Below, piece after piece: positions 1-7,830 of a DNA stretch of 64,000 nt (positions are counted from its first letter, which is position 1; each line of letters opens with the position of its first letter). The position numbers and the translations under genes are program-made. The stretch is from assembly GCA_035539215.1 (NCBI GenBank), contig DATLIX010000133.1, forward strand, positions 1 through 64,000, given 5' to 3'. This DNA is from Dongia_B sp035539215. Its GTDB lineage: Bacteria > Pseudomonadota > Alphaproteobacteria > Dongiales > Dongiaceae. The notes beneath the pieces are model-generated. The model did not search any database and had not been told where the DNA came from. It saw only the letters and a program-made list of their open reading frames with translations.

Positions 1-110
1 TGATCCAGCGACACATCGGCACCGGCTTCAACGTCGAGCTTCTCGACCAGGATGACGTCGTTCTTGGCGACTTTGTACTGCTTGCCGCCGGTCTTGATCA
101 CTGCGAACAT
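1..110 (-). CDS. rplU: 50S ribosomal protein L21 (5' part of gene only)
   Basis: The first 36 codons of ribosomal protein L21 read leftward off the window edge. The protein begins MFAVIKTGGKQYKVAKND, which is the highly conserved L21 N-terminus. L21 binds 23S rRNA in the large subunit. The ATG is preceded by an AGGA ribosome-binding site about 6 nt upstream. A strong sigma70-like promoter lies about 125 bp upstream (separate entry). The rest of the gene, and normally rpmA after it, lie outside the window. The identification is certain; only completeness is lacking. Confidence 0.97.
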   Translation of the reverse strand, partial: MFAVIKTGGKQYKVAKNDVILVEKLDVEAGADVSLD

Positions 111-503
111 GATGTCCTGCTCTATATCTTCTCCGGCCATAACGGCCGGTACCCATTCCGGGTGGTCAAAAAAACAGGGGCCGCCTGCGCAAGCGCTGTC
201 AGCGCCGATCCCGGGCGACCCGTTCCAAGGGCGGGGAATATACTGTGCGACATTGATGTGTCAATGGAATTTGGCGAAGCAAGGTCTGCATGCGATTCAT
301 CCCCGTTCCGCCAGGGAGATGATCAACCTATTGAAAAAACGCGATAAGGGCAACCGCACCCTCGGCGATATCGGCTTTATCCGCTGCTTCTGGTGCGGTG
401 ATCGGCCGAAAAGGCTTCGACTAACCGGCTTTTTCTAACCATGAAGTGATCAGATTTATCTAAAATTCCCTTTTTGCACGAATAGCGACTCACCCGCCTC
501 CCC
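111..503. other. Intergenic spacer between rplU and the acyltransferase gene
   Basis: About 390 nt without a convincing gene. It holds the rplU promoter and leader on the minus strand. The rest (265-503) is downstream of the acyltransferase stop. I see no clear terminator with a U-tract; a weak A/T-rich self-complementary stretch lies near 405-435. Confidence 0.5.
237..264 (-). promoter_or_regulatory. Predicted sigma70-type promoter of rplU
   Basis: On the minus strand a perfect TTGACA (259-264) is followed, after a 16-nt spacer, by TATATT (237-242). Transcription would start near 230 and give a leader of about 120 nt before rplU. This is a near-consensus housekeeping promoter, as expected for a ribosomal protein operon. 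Confidence 0.75.
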
Positions 504-1691
504 TCAGCCGCCGGCCAGAGTTTCGCCGGTTCTCGGCGAGGCCAGAGCCCCCGCCTTGCCGGCGAGCCGGATGGAGGGACGTTCGATCAGGTGATGGAAC
601 ACCAGCGCGCCCGCCAGCGAGGTCGACAGCACCAGCAGGCTGGCGACACCCGCGGCCAAGGTAGCCCCCTGAACCGGCTCGATCGCCAGGTAACTGGCGA
701 TGCCCAGCGAGAAGAGTACCGGCAGATGGAGGAGATAGAGGCCAAAGGAAACCCGCCCCAGAAACAGCGAGATCGGCAGGCTGAGGAACGATTGGGCCGT
801 CGGCGAAATCAACGTCCCGGCGACGATGAGGATCGAGCGCGCGGTCCATTGGCTCATATGGCCTAGAGGATCGGCCAGACTGCCGAGCCGATCCATCAAG
901 TCCGGTACCAACAGGTTGAGCACCGGATAAAGCATGGTTGCAGTCAGAATCGCAGCCAGGCCAAGAACATCGCAAACCAATTGATGTCGGTCGATGCGAT
1001 GCTGCATATGCGCGGCGAGATCGTGCAAAGCGACGCCGACAGCGAAGAGGGCGCAAAAATTGGGCAACCAGGCCGGCACCGCGATCAGCAGCATGCCGGA
1101 GATAGCGCAGGCCGCCAGCCGGGCGAAACCCGACGGGATGAAGAGGCACAGGAGGAAAACGAGAATCGATCCCATGAACTCGACGCGGATGGTCCACAAC
1201 ACTGGATCGTGCACCGGGGTTTGCGGGCCGACGAAAGCGCCGATCGTGGTCTCGCGCAGCACATCGAGAAAGTGCGGATGGTAGCCTGGCGGAAAGAGCG
1301 TGTGCATCCAGTCGGAGCCGGCAACCGCACTCGCTTCCGTGGTCCGATTTCCAATCGAGATAAAGAGTATCAGGATCAACAGACCGGTCACGATGATCGG
1401 CAGACCGAGGCGCAGCCAGCGTTTGACGACCAGACTGGTGAGGCCGATTTTCTGTGCGCCATAGCGTCGCCGCGCCGCTTCGACGGCCTCAGCCAGGACG
1501 ATGCCGGAGAGGAGAAAGAAGATGGCGACCGCGAGGGGGCCATCGACGAGGAAAGAGAACGGGCCAAGGATAGGGGAGACGCCGTCATTCGACCCTTTGA
1601 TGGCGGGGAAAAACCCAAGCTCGAGATGATGCAGTATTACGAACAACGCAGCCCAGCCGCGCAGACCGTCGAGATGCAATAAACGCCGCAT
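504..1691 (-). CDS. Acyltransferase 3 family membrane protein (OafA/YrhL-like)
   Basis: A 395-aa polytopic membrane protein starting MRRLLHLDGLRGWAALFVIL, the signature opening of the acyltransferase-3 family. These inner-membrane enzymes transfer acyl groups (often acetyl) to surface sugars, exopolysaccharide or lipids. The family's His pair is visible at residues 21-22 (LHHLELG). About ten hydrophobic segments follow. The ATG has an AGGA site about 7 nt upstream. It stands alone, so the acceptor is unknown. The family assignment is firm and the substrate is not. Confidence 0.85.
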   Translation of the reverse strand: MRRLLHLDGLRGWAALFVILHHLELGFFPAIKGSNDGVSPILGPFSFLVDGPLAVAIFFLLSGIVLAEAVEAARRRYGAQKIGLTSLVVKRWLRLGLPIIVTGLLILILFISIGNRTTEASAVAGSDWMHTLFPPGYHPHFLDVLRETTIGAFVGPQTPVHDPVLWTIRVEFMGSILVFLLCLFIPSGFARLAACAISGMLLIAVPAWLPNFCALFAVGVALHDLAAHMQHRIDRHQLVCDVLGLAAILTATMLYPVLNLLVPDLMDRLGSLADPLGHMSQWTARSILIVAGTLISPTAQSFLSLPISLFLGRVSFGLYLLHLPVLFSLGIASYLAIEPVQGATLAAGVASLLVLSTSLAGALVFHHLIERPSIRLAGKAGALASPRTGETLAGG

Positions 1692-2036
1692 CGCTTTTCC
1701 TCACATTGCCATTGATGGGCCCGAGTCGGTCCGCCTGGAGACCGCTCGCCGGCGCAGTGGCTGCAGTTCACGCTCGCGTTACCCACAGGCCTAGCGAGCC
1801 GACGTACTGCACGAAAAGGAAACGGCCGCTTTTCCCGACGGTTCTGCCATTGCACGCAGACGTGACCTGTATTCACGGTCGCGCGAGAACCCCGCTGTTA
1901 GCGCTTAACAAATGCCAGGTGACATCCTTGTGATGAGGCGAAACGCACGGTGACGACCTTATGTTATTGCAGTGCAAACAAACCGGCCTCAGGCTGACAC
2001 CTTTCGAACACCTTAACGACCCAGCAGGTATGTTAC
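1692..2036. other. Divergent intergenic region with an operator-like inverted repeat
   Basis: About 345 nt between the acyltransferase gene and the SRAP gene, which diverge. The one structured element I see is TGTTA-GCGCT-TAACA at 1896-1910. It resembles a LacI-type operator with one extra base in the centre. No small gene is convincing. Confidence 0.4.
1896..1910. promoter_or_regulatory. Operator-like inverted repeat
   Basis: TGTTA (1896-1900) and TAACA (1906-1910) are perfect inverted arms around GCGCT. LacI-family operators often have the form TGTTAGCGCTAACA, so this copy looks like one with a single base inserted. No LacI-type regulator is encoded nearby, so the assignment is tentative. 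Confidence 0.3.
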
Positions 2037-2699
2037 ATGTGCCATCGCTATATTCAGACCAGCGACCTCGGCTCGTTGCATGAGAGCTTGCCTTTCACCG
2101 GTACGGTCCCGCTGACACCGCGACACAACATCCGGCCAATGCAGGACGTACCGGTCGTGTATCCGCGAGATGGCGGTAATTGTCTGCGGATGATGCAATG
2201 GGGGATGGACGAGACGTCAGGCGGCGACACAGCCGCTACCGAAATCAACGTTCCCCTAGGACTGGCCGAGGATCTCGCCGGCCCGTCATTGCAGCAGCGT
2301 TGCCTGATCCCGGCAGATGGATTCTATGAATGCGAAAGGCGCGCCGGCCGCCGCTTGCAGCCTTGGCTGGTGCGATTGATCGAAGATGGCCCCTTCTGCT
2401 TTGCGGGTGTCTGGCAGATCGCCCGCGCCCTCAAAGGCCCAACCGCTTATCAATGCGCGCTGCTGACCGTTGCCGATAACGGTACCATTGCTCCCCTCGC
2501 CGCCCGCGTTCCCGTGATCCTGGCAAAGCAGGATTACGCCACATGGCTGGATCCGACGACGCCGAGGGAAAGGCTGGAGGGTTTGCTCAAGCCTTATCGC
2601 GAGAGTGGCATCTATTGGCACCCGGTCAGCGCCGAAATTCTGGAAAGCGAGCGGGATATTCCATCGCTGGCCGAGCCGGCACAGCTGATAGCAGCCTGA
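2037..2699 (+). CDS. SRAP (YedK/HMCES) family protein, divergent active site
   Basis: A 220-aa member of the SOS response-associated peptidase (SRAP) family. These proteins use Cys2 to form a covalent crosslink with abasic sites in single-stranded DNA. Cys2 is present (MCHRY, where MCGRY/F is usual), as are HNIRP (30-34), IPADGFYEC with Glu98, and the VPVIL block at 158-162. Two canonical positions are altered. The usual IHDRMPV block reads LAARVPV, so the catalytic His is Ala155. The INARAE block reads INVPLGL, so the DNA-contacting Arg is missing. The start lies about 9 nt after AGGT. Family is confident; activity is doubtful. Confidence 0.85.
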   Translation: MCHRYIQTSDLGSLHESLPFTGTVPLTPRHNIRPMQDVPVVYPRDGGNCLRMMQWGMDETSGGDTAATEINVPLGLAEDLAGPSLQQRCLIPADGFYECERRAGRRLQPWLVRLIEDGPFCFAGVWQIARALKGPTAYQCALLTVADNGTIAPLAARVPVILAKQDYATWLDPTTPRERLEGLLKPYRESGIYWHPVSAEILESERDIPSLAEPAQLIAA

Positions 2700-2708
2700 C
2701 GCCCTTCT

Positions 2709-2734
2709 GCGGCGGAGCATTCAAGCTCCGCCGC
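2709..2734. terminator. Hairpin between convergent genes
   Basis: A perfect 10-bp stem (GCGGCGGAGC, 2709-2718, pairing with 2725-2734) with a 6-nt loop lies between the convergent SRAP and xsc stop codons. There is no U-tract on either side, so it may act as a bidirectional transcript-end stabiliser rather than a classical intrinsic terminator. Confidence 0.6.
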
Positions 2735-2745
2735 GGAGGGACCGC

Positions 2746-4518
2746 TTATTGCTGCTGCGGCCGCATATCGGCACGGCTGATGCCGGCGACCGGAACCGGT
2801 TTCTTCATGGCATCGCGGCGGAAAGGCTCGCCCAGTTCCTGGTTGAGGATCACCTCGACGAAGGTGGTGATACCCTTTGTCTGGTCGGCGATCGCCGTCT
2901 TGATGGCCTCGGTCACCTGTTGTGGCGTGCGGGCGATAACGCCCTTCAGGCCGCAGCCTTCCGCCACCTTGGCATAGCTCAAATTGGGATTGAGCTCGGT
3001 GCCGACGAAATTATTGTCGTACCAGAGCGTCGTGTTGCGCTTTTCGGCGCCCCATTGATAATTGCGGAAGATCACCATGGTGATCGCCGGCCAGCCTTCG
3101 CGGCCGATCGAGCCCATCTCGTTCATCGAGATGCCGAAGGCACCGTCACCGGCAAAACCGACCACCGGCACCTCCGGATTGCCAATCTTGGCGCCGACGA
3201 TCGACGGAAAGCCATAGCCGCAGGGCCCGAACATGCCGGGAGCGAGATATTTGCGGCCCTCGTCGAAGGTCGGATAGGCATTGCCGATGGCACAGTTGTT
3301 GCCGATATCCGTGGAGATGATGGCATGACGCGGGAGTGCCGCCTGCACCGCGCGCCAGACTTGGCGCGGCGACATCAGATCGGCATCCTTGCGGCGGGCG
3401 TCGGCGTTCCAGTGGGTGCCCGGATCATCATCCTCATGATCCATCGAGGAGAGCTGCTGCAACCAGGCGGACTTGCTCTGATGGACCAGCGCCTTGCGCT
3501 CGGCGCGCCCCTTGTTGCCGGCGGTGGCGGAGAGCTGCTCGAGAATCTGCTGCGCCACCTGCTTGGCATCGCCACAGATACCCACCGTCACCTTCTTGGT
3601 GAGGCCGATGCGGTCGGCATTGATATCGACCTGGATAACCTTGGCCTGCTTCGGCCAGTAGTCGATGCCGTAGCTGGGCAGGGTCGAAAAGGGATTGAGA
3701 CGGGTGCCGAGAGCCAGCACCACATCGGCTTTGGCGATGATTTCCATCGCCGCCTTTGAGCCGTTATAGCCGAGCGGCCCGACGCTGAGCGGATGGTTGC
3801 CGGGGAAAGCGTCGTTGTGCTGATAGCCGCAGCAGACCGGCGCGTCCAGGCGCTCGGCCAATGCCGTCGCATCGCCAATGGCATTGCCGATGACGACACC
3901 GGCGCCATTGAGGATCACCGGGAAATCCGCCTCCGAAAGCAGCCGCGCCGCTTCGGCGATGGCCTGGCGCCCGCCGGCCGGACGCTCCAGGCGCACGATC
4001 TGCGGCAGTTCGATATCGATGACATGGGTCCAGAAATCGCGCGGCACATTGATCTGCGCCGGGGCGCAGCCGCGCCAGGCCTTCTCGATCACACGGTTGA
4101 GGACTTCGGCCATGCGGACGGGGTCGCGCACCTCTTCCTGATAGCAGACCATTTCCTCGAACATCGCCATCTGGTCGACTTCCTGGAACCCACCCTGGCC
4201 GATGGTGCGATTGGCGGCCTGCGGCGTCACCAGCAGCATCGGCGTGTGGTTCCAGTAGGCAGTCTTCATGGCCGTGACGAAGCCGGTGACGCCGGGACCG
4301 TTCTGGGCGATCGCCATCGCCATCTTGCCGGTGGTGCGGGTGAAGCCGTCGCAGATCAGGCCGGCATTGGTTTCATGGGCGCAATCCCAGAAAGTGATCC
4401 CAGCCTTGGGGAAGAGATCCGAGACCGGCATCATGGCCGAACCGATAATGCCGAAAGCCTGCTCGATGCCATGCATCTGCAAGACCTTCACGAAGGCTTC
4501 TTCCGTCGTCATCTTCAT
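2746..4518 (-). CDS. xsc: Sulfoacetaldehyde acetyltransferase
   Basis: A 590-aa thiamine-diphosphate enzyme that converts sulfoacetaldehyde and phosphate to acetyl phosphate and sulfite, the key step of taurine and other C2-sulfonate degradation. The N-terminal domain carries the catalytic Glu49 (WDCAHETNAG). The TPP/Mg motif begins GDGAFGISMNEMG, followed by RNYQWGAEKRN, which is characteristic of Xsc rather than acetolactate synthase. Length fits the family. It has its own promoter region, and no pta, tauABC, taurine dehydrogenase or sulfite exporter is adjacent, so the supply of sulfoacetaldehyde must come from elsewhere. A second in-frame ATG two codons later is an alternative start. Confidence 0.93.
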   Translation of the reverse strand: MKMTTEEAFVKVLQMHGIEQAFGIIGSAMMPVSDLFPKAGITFWDCAHETNAGLICDGFTRTTGKMAMAIAQNGPGVTGFVTAMKTAYWNHTPMLLVTPQAANRTIGQGGFQEVDQMAMFEEMVCYQEEVRDPVRMAEVLNRVIEKAWRGCAPAQINVPRDFWTHVIDIELPQIVRLERPAGGRQAIAEAARLLSEADFPVILNGAGVVIGNAIGDATALAERLDAPVCCGYQHNDAFPGNHPLSVGPLGYNGSKAAMEIIAKADVVLALGTRLNPFSTLPSYGIDYWPKQAKVIQVDINADRIGLTKKVTVGICGDAKQVAQQILEQLSATAGNKGRAERKALVHQSKSAWLQQLSSMDHEDDDPGTHWNADARRKDADLMSPRQVWRAVQAALPRHAIISTDIGNNCAIGNAYPTFDEGRKYLAPGMFGPCGYGFPSIVGAKIGNPEVPVVGFAGDGAFGISMNEMGSIGREGWPAITMVIFRNYQWGAEKRNTTLWYDNNFVGTELNPNLSYAKVAEGCGLKGVIARTPQQVTEAIKTAIADQTKGITTFVEVILNQELGEPFRRDAMKKPVPVAGISRADMRPQQQ

Positions 4519-4849
4519 CGTCTGTACTCCATATCATCCGGGCGTCCCGGATTGATTTCCTGATCCGGCGAGGGCGACTGTCACGATCGCGCTGGCACGA
4601 TCACAATCCCCCATAGACTGTCAGGATAGACAGGGCGCGGTTACAGACGTTAGGTCCAGATGCAAAATGCGATGGGGCCAAGCAATTACACGCCGCCGGG
4701 CGAAAGGCGCCCCGACCGTGACAAAGCCCTAAATCGCCAGGCAATATCCGACCGCCGGGCGGCTTCCCCCTTCAGGACAGACGGAAAGGCATGTCCCAAG
4801 AAGGCGCGGTCCAGGCGTAAAGCTTCCCCTCGCCCCGGCGCTCAAGCAG
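4519..4849. other. Upstream region of xsc
   Basis: About 330 nt without a supported gene. It contains an inverted repeat CTGTC-N6-GACAG at 4618-4633, with another CTGTC about 40 bp nearer xsc. These could be regulator sites, but nothing here identifies the regulator. A GGAG ribosome-binding site precedes xsc by about 9 nt. Confidence 0.35.
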
Positions 4850-5299
4850 TCATTTGCTCAGCTTCACAACCGTGCCCTTCAGGGCAACGCCGGCAATGAT
4901 GGCACCCGCATGGCATTCGTATTCCGTCGGGCTGGAGAAGACGTTCTTGCGGTAGTAGCTGACGATATTGATGACGGCATTGCCGCCCTCCGTACGGGCC
5001 CGCTCGGCCAGCTCCTTCATCGCCGAAATCATTGCCCAGCGGCAGACATCTTCATCCGGTCGGCCGACCGAGTTGGTTTTCCGGTTGGTGACGAATTCAC
5101 CGAGGCTCTTCTCGATATTGGCAGGCTTCTGGTCGCCAAAGACCAGCGTGATGTCGCCGGGAACATTCTCCGCATAGCGCGGATCGCTCTTCACGTCGTC
5201 GATCTTCAAATGATACGGCGTATCGCGCGCGAAGGCCGGCGCTGCGGCGCATGCAAAGGCCATTACGCATGTGGCGGAAAACACGGCAAGTTTCTTCAT
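4850..5299 (-). CDS. Small exported protein downstream of the ape operon
   Basis: A 149-aa protein with a clear Sec signal peptide (about residues 1-25, ending AFA before RDTPYH). The mature domain is about 120 aa with two Cys (in EDVCRWAM and EYECHAG) that may form a disulfide in the periplasm. The stretch RTEGGNAVINIVSYYRKN resembles small exported proteins that automated pipelines often mislabel as an excinuclease ATPase subunit. There is no Walker motif, so it is not UvrA. It starts 78 nt after apeR on the same strand and may be the last gene of that operon. Its function is unknown. Confidence 0.75.
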   Translation of the reverse strand: MKKLAVFSATCVMAFACAAAPAFARDTPYHLKIDDVKSDPRYAENVPGDITLVFGDQKPANIEKSLGEFVTNRKTNSVGRPDEDVCRWAMISAMKELAERARTEGGNAVINIVSYYRKNVFSSPTEYECHAGAIIAGVALKGTVVKLSK

Positions 5300-5377
5300 G
5301 AACGCTCCTCCAGGACAAGTTTTTCTGAACCACTGTAACCGGCACCGGGTTCCGCGTGACCGGGTTAACGCCGATGC

Positions 5378-6604
5378 TTAGCGATGACGCTTGAAAATCA
5401 GCGAGGTGTTGAGCCCGCCAAACGCGAAATTATTGCTCATGAAATAGTCCATCTCGATGCGCCGGGGCACCGCCATCAGATAGTCGAGTTCCGCGCAGCG
5501 GCTATCGACCTCGACGAGATTGACGGTGGGAAACACGCGCCCCTCATTCATCATTTCGATACCGAGCCAGGCTTCCAGCGTGCCGCAGGCCCCCAGGGTA
5601 TGCCCGAAATAGGACTTCAGGGAATGGATCGGCACACGACTGCCGAAGACGGCGTGGGTTGCCTGGGTCTCGGCGATGTCGCCCCATTCGGTGGCGGTCC
5701 CATGACCATTCACATAGCCGATGGCATCCGGCGCCAGCCCCGCTTCGCCCAGCGCCTCCTGCATGGCGACGGCCATGGTTTCGGCCTGGGGCTGGGTGGC
5801 GTGGCTGCCATCGGCGTTGCTGCCGAAGCCGACCAGCTCGGCCAGGATGGGCGCCCGACGCGCGACGGCGCGCTCATATTCCTCGAGGATAAAGCTGACC
5901 GCCCCCTCGCCGATCACCAGCCCGTCCCGTTCCCGGTCATAGGGCCGTGGTACCCGTTCCGGTTCGGCATTGCGCGTGCTGGTGGCGAACAAGGTATCGA
6001 AAACCGCCGCCTGCGTGACGTCGAGCTCATCCGCGCCACCGGCCACCATGATATCTGCCTTCCCCCAGCGGATCGCCTCCGCCGCGTAGCCGATCGCATG
6101 GCTACCGGAGGTGCAGGCACTGGATGTCGGAATGACGCGTCCCTGCATACCGAAGAAAATTCCGATATTGACCGCCGCCGAATGGCTCATCATCTGGATG
6201 TAGCTGGTGGCGTTCAACGTCTTCGAACGCCCCTGCATCATCAGTTCGGCGAAGCTGACGACCGGCGGCGGACTGCCGAAGGACGAACCATAGGCAATCC
6301 CTGTACGGCCGCTCCGAACCACGGGATCATCGATGAGACCCGCATTCTGCAAAGCGCGCTCGGTCGCATAGACGGCGAGGCCGGCAACCCGGCCCATGGT
6401 GCGGGTCTTCTTGCGCGGGTAGAGGTCCGTCGCGGAAAAGCCGACAATCGGTGCGGCCAGACGCGTATTGATGCCGTCATAGCGCTCCCATTCCGGCATA
6501 TAGCGAATGGCCGTCTCACCGCGTTCGAGGCAGGCGCGAATGGCCGGCCATGAATTGCCCAGGGCCGTCATGCCGCCAATGCCGGTGACAACGACGCGCC
6601 GCAT
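5378..6604 (-). CDS. apeR: Aryl polyene beta-ketoacyl synthase (ApeR type)
   Basis: A 408-aa thiolase-fold ketosynthase with an intact Cys-His-His triad: Cys164 (SSACTSGS), His301 (NGHGTATEWGD) and His335 (SYFGHTLGACG). In characterised APE systems ApeR is a second, homodimeric ketosynthase acting beside the ApeO/ApeC pair. The ATG at 6604 was chosen because it shares one base with the apeQ stop and directly precedes the conserved RRVVVTGIG start; an upstream in-frame ATG would add 21 unrelated residues. The order apeO-P-Q-R matches the described ape clusters. The symbol is assigned by sequence and synteny. Confidence 0.88.
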   Translation of the reverse strand: MRRVVVTGIGGMTALGNSWPAIRACLERGETAIRYMPEWERYDGINTRLAAPIVGFSATDLYPRKKTRTMGRVAGLAVYATERALQNAGLIDDPVVRSGRTGIAYGSSFGSPPPVVSFAELMMQGRSKTLNATSYIQMMSHSAAVNIGIFFGMQGRVIPTSSACTSGSHAIGYAAEAIRWGKADIMVAGGADELDVTQAAVFDTLFATSTRNAEPERVPRPYDRERDGLVIGEGAVSFILEEYERAVARRAPILAELVGFGSNADGSHATQPQAETMAVAMQEALGEAGLAPDAIGYVNGHGTATEWGDIAETQATHAVFGSRVPIHSLKSYFGHTLGACGTLEAWLGIEMMNEGRVFPTVNLVEVDSRCAELDYLMAVPRRIEMDYFMSNNFAFGGLNTSLIFKRHR

Positions 6605-7332
6605 CACACCATCCCGCCATTCACCGAGAAAACCTGGCGCGTAATATAGCTGGCGTCTTCCGAGCACAAAAAGGCAACCAGCGCGGCCACTTCGTCGGCC
6701 GTGCCCAGGCGGCGCATCGGAATCACTTTCAACACCTCATCCATCGGCAGACCGGCCGTCATCTGGGTTTCGATGATCCCGGGCGCCACGCAATTCACCG
6801 TGATCTGGCGCTTTGCAAGTTCGACCGCCAGGGCCTTGGTGGCGCCGATGATGCCGGCCTTGGCGGCACTGTAATTGACCTGGCCGCGATTGCCAGTGAT
6901 GCCGGCCACAGATGACAGGGTGACGATCCGGCCGCCACGCCGGGCGGAAACCATGGGCATGGTGACCGGCTTCAACACATTGTAGAAACCGTCCAGATTG
7001 GTGGTCAGCACCTGGTCCCAATCCTCATCGCTCAGGGCCGGAAAGGCGGCGTCCCGGGCAATGCCGGCATTCAGCACCACACCCCAATAGACGCCATGCC
7101 GATCCATATCCGCTTCCAGTGCCGCACGTGTCTCGTCGCGGTTGGCGATATCGAAATGGATCACCCGGGCCATACGGCCCGCTGCCCGGATGGCCTCAGC
7201 CGTCTCGCTGGCGCCGTCGAGGTCGCGGCCGTAATGAACGGCGACGTCAAAGCCACCAGCCGCGACGCGCCGCGCGATGGCGGCGCCGATCCCCTTGCTG
7301 GCCCCCGTGACCAATATGCTCTTGCCCGTCAT
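6604..7332 (-). CDS. apeQ: 3-ketoacyl-ACP reductase of the APE pathway
   Basis: A 242-aa short-chain dehydrogenase of the FabG type that reduces the beta-keto group of the growing polyene on ACP with NADPH. The cofactor motif TGASKGIG is at 9-16, LNAG at 87-90, Asn112, Ser140/141, and the catalytic Tyr154-x3-Lys158 (NYSAAKAG). The C-terminus VNGGMV is FabG-like. Its start overlaps the apeP stop by 4 nt and its stop shares one base with apeR, so it is translationally coupled to both. Confidence 0.9.
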   Translation of the reverse strand: MTGKSILVTGASKGIGAAIARRVAAGGFDVAVHYGRDLDGASETAEAIRAAGRMARVIHFDIANRDETRAALEADMDRHGVYWGVVLNAGIARDAAFPALSDEDWDQVLTTNLDGFYNVLKPVTMPMVSARRGGRIVTLSSVAGITGNRGQVNYSAAKAGIIGATKALAVELAKRQITVNCVAPGIIETQMTAGLPMDEVLKVIPMRRLGTADEVAALVAFLCSEDASYITRQVFSVNGGMV

Positions 7333-7829
7333 GATCCCGCCCCCTGGGGTCCTGCCGCGCCGATCCCCTGGCTCGCTAACATAGCCGCGACATCAGCAGG
7401 CTGATAGACCGTCAGCTGGGCTGAGGCAATGGCCTCGCCGGAACTGTGGCCGGCCGGCATCACCCAACAGTCGAAGACCGCCGTTTCACCCTCGTGAAAG
7501 ACCAGCCGAGCGCCGACCAGAACGGTTTCCCCGGCGACAAACCAGTCGCGGCTGCTCTTGAATTCCCGCGTTCCCAAAAGAAAACCGACGCGCACCTCGC
7601 CACCGCTGTCCCGCGCCACCGCCCCGACATGGGCGCCGCAGGCCTGTGCCATCCATTCCAATGCGATATGCGCGGCAATGCCTTGCCCGGTGCGGAAAAA
7701 AGGCAAGCCGGGCCGGATCTCCAGTTCGGTCACGATGGCATCGGCCTGGCGTTCCACCACCCGGTCCAGGAGGATCATCGGCCGGGCGTGAGGCAGCAGG
7801 GAATCGATCGGATAAAGCGGCCGGGGCAC
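7329..7829 (-). CDS. apeP: APE 3-hydroxyacyl-ACP dehydratase (hotdog fold)
   Basis: A 166-aa hotdog-fold dehydratase. The family motif LLPHARPMILLDRV sits at the N-terminus with the probable catalytic His14, and EWMAQACGAHVG forms the central helix. Characterised ApeP works with a second hotdog protein, ApeI, to form the double bonds of the polyene; here ApeI is fused to the ligase. I chose the GTG at 7829 because GAGG lies 8 nt upstream and it begins one base after the apeO stop. A GTG at 7838 is possible but is too close to that site. Confidence 0.83.
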   Translation of the reverse strand: MPRPLYPIDSLLPHARPMILLDRVVERQADAIVTELEIRPGLPFFRTGQGIAAHIALEWMAQACGAHVGAVARDSGGEVRVGFLLGTREFKSSRDWFVAGETVLVGARLVFHEGETAVFDCWVMPAGHSSGEAIASAQLTVYQPADVAAMLASQGIGAAGPQGAGS

Positions 7830-7830
7830 G

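Noticed and set aside
52..438. A 128-codon plus-strand frame over the rplU start and leader
   Set aside because: It overlaps rplU and its promoter, and its sequence resembles no protein family.
4850..5299. Excinuclease (UvrA) annotation for the small exported protein
   Set aside because: The protein has a signal peptide, 149 residues and no ATP-binding motif, so a UvrA function is not possible.
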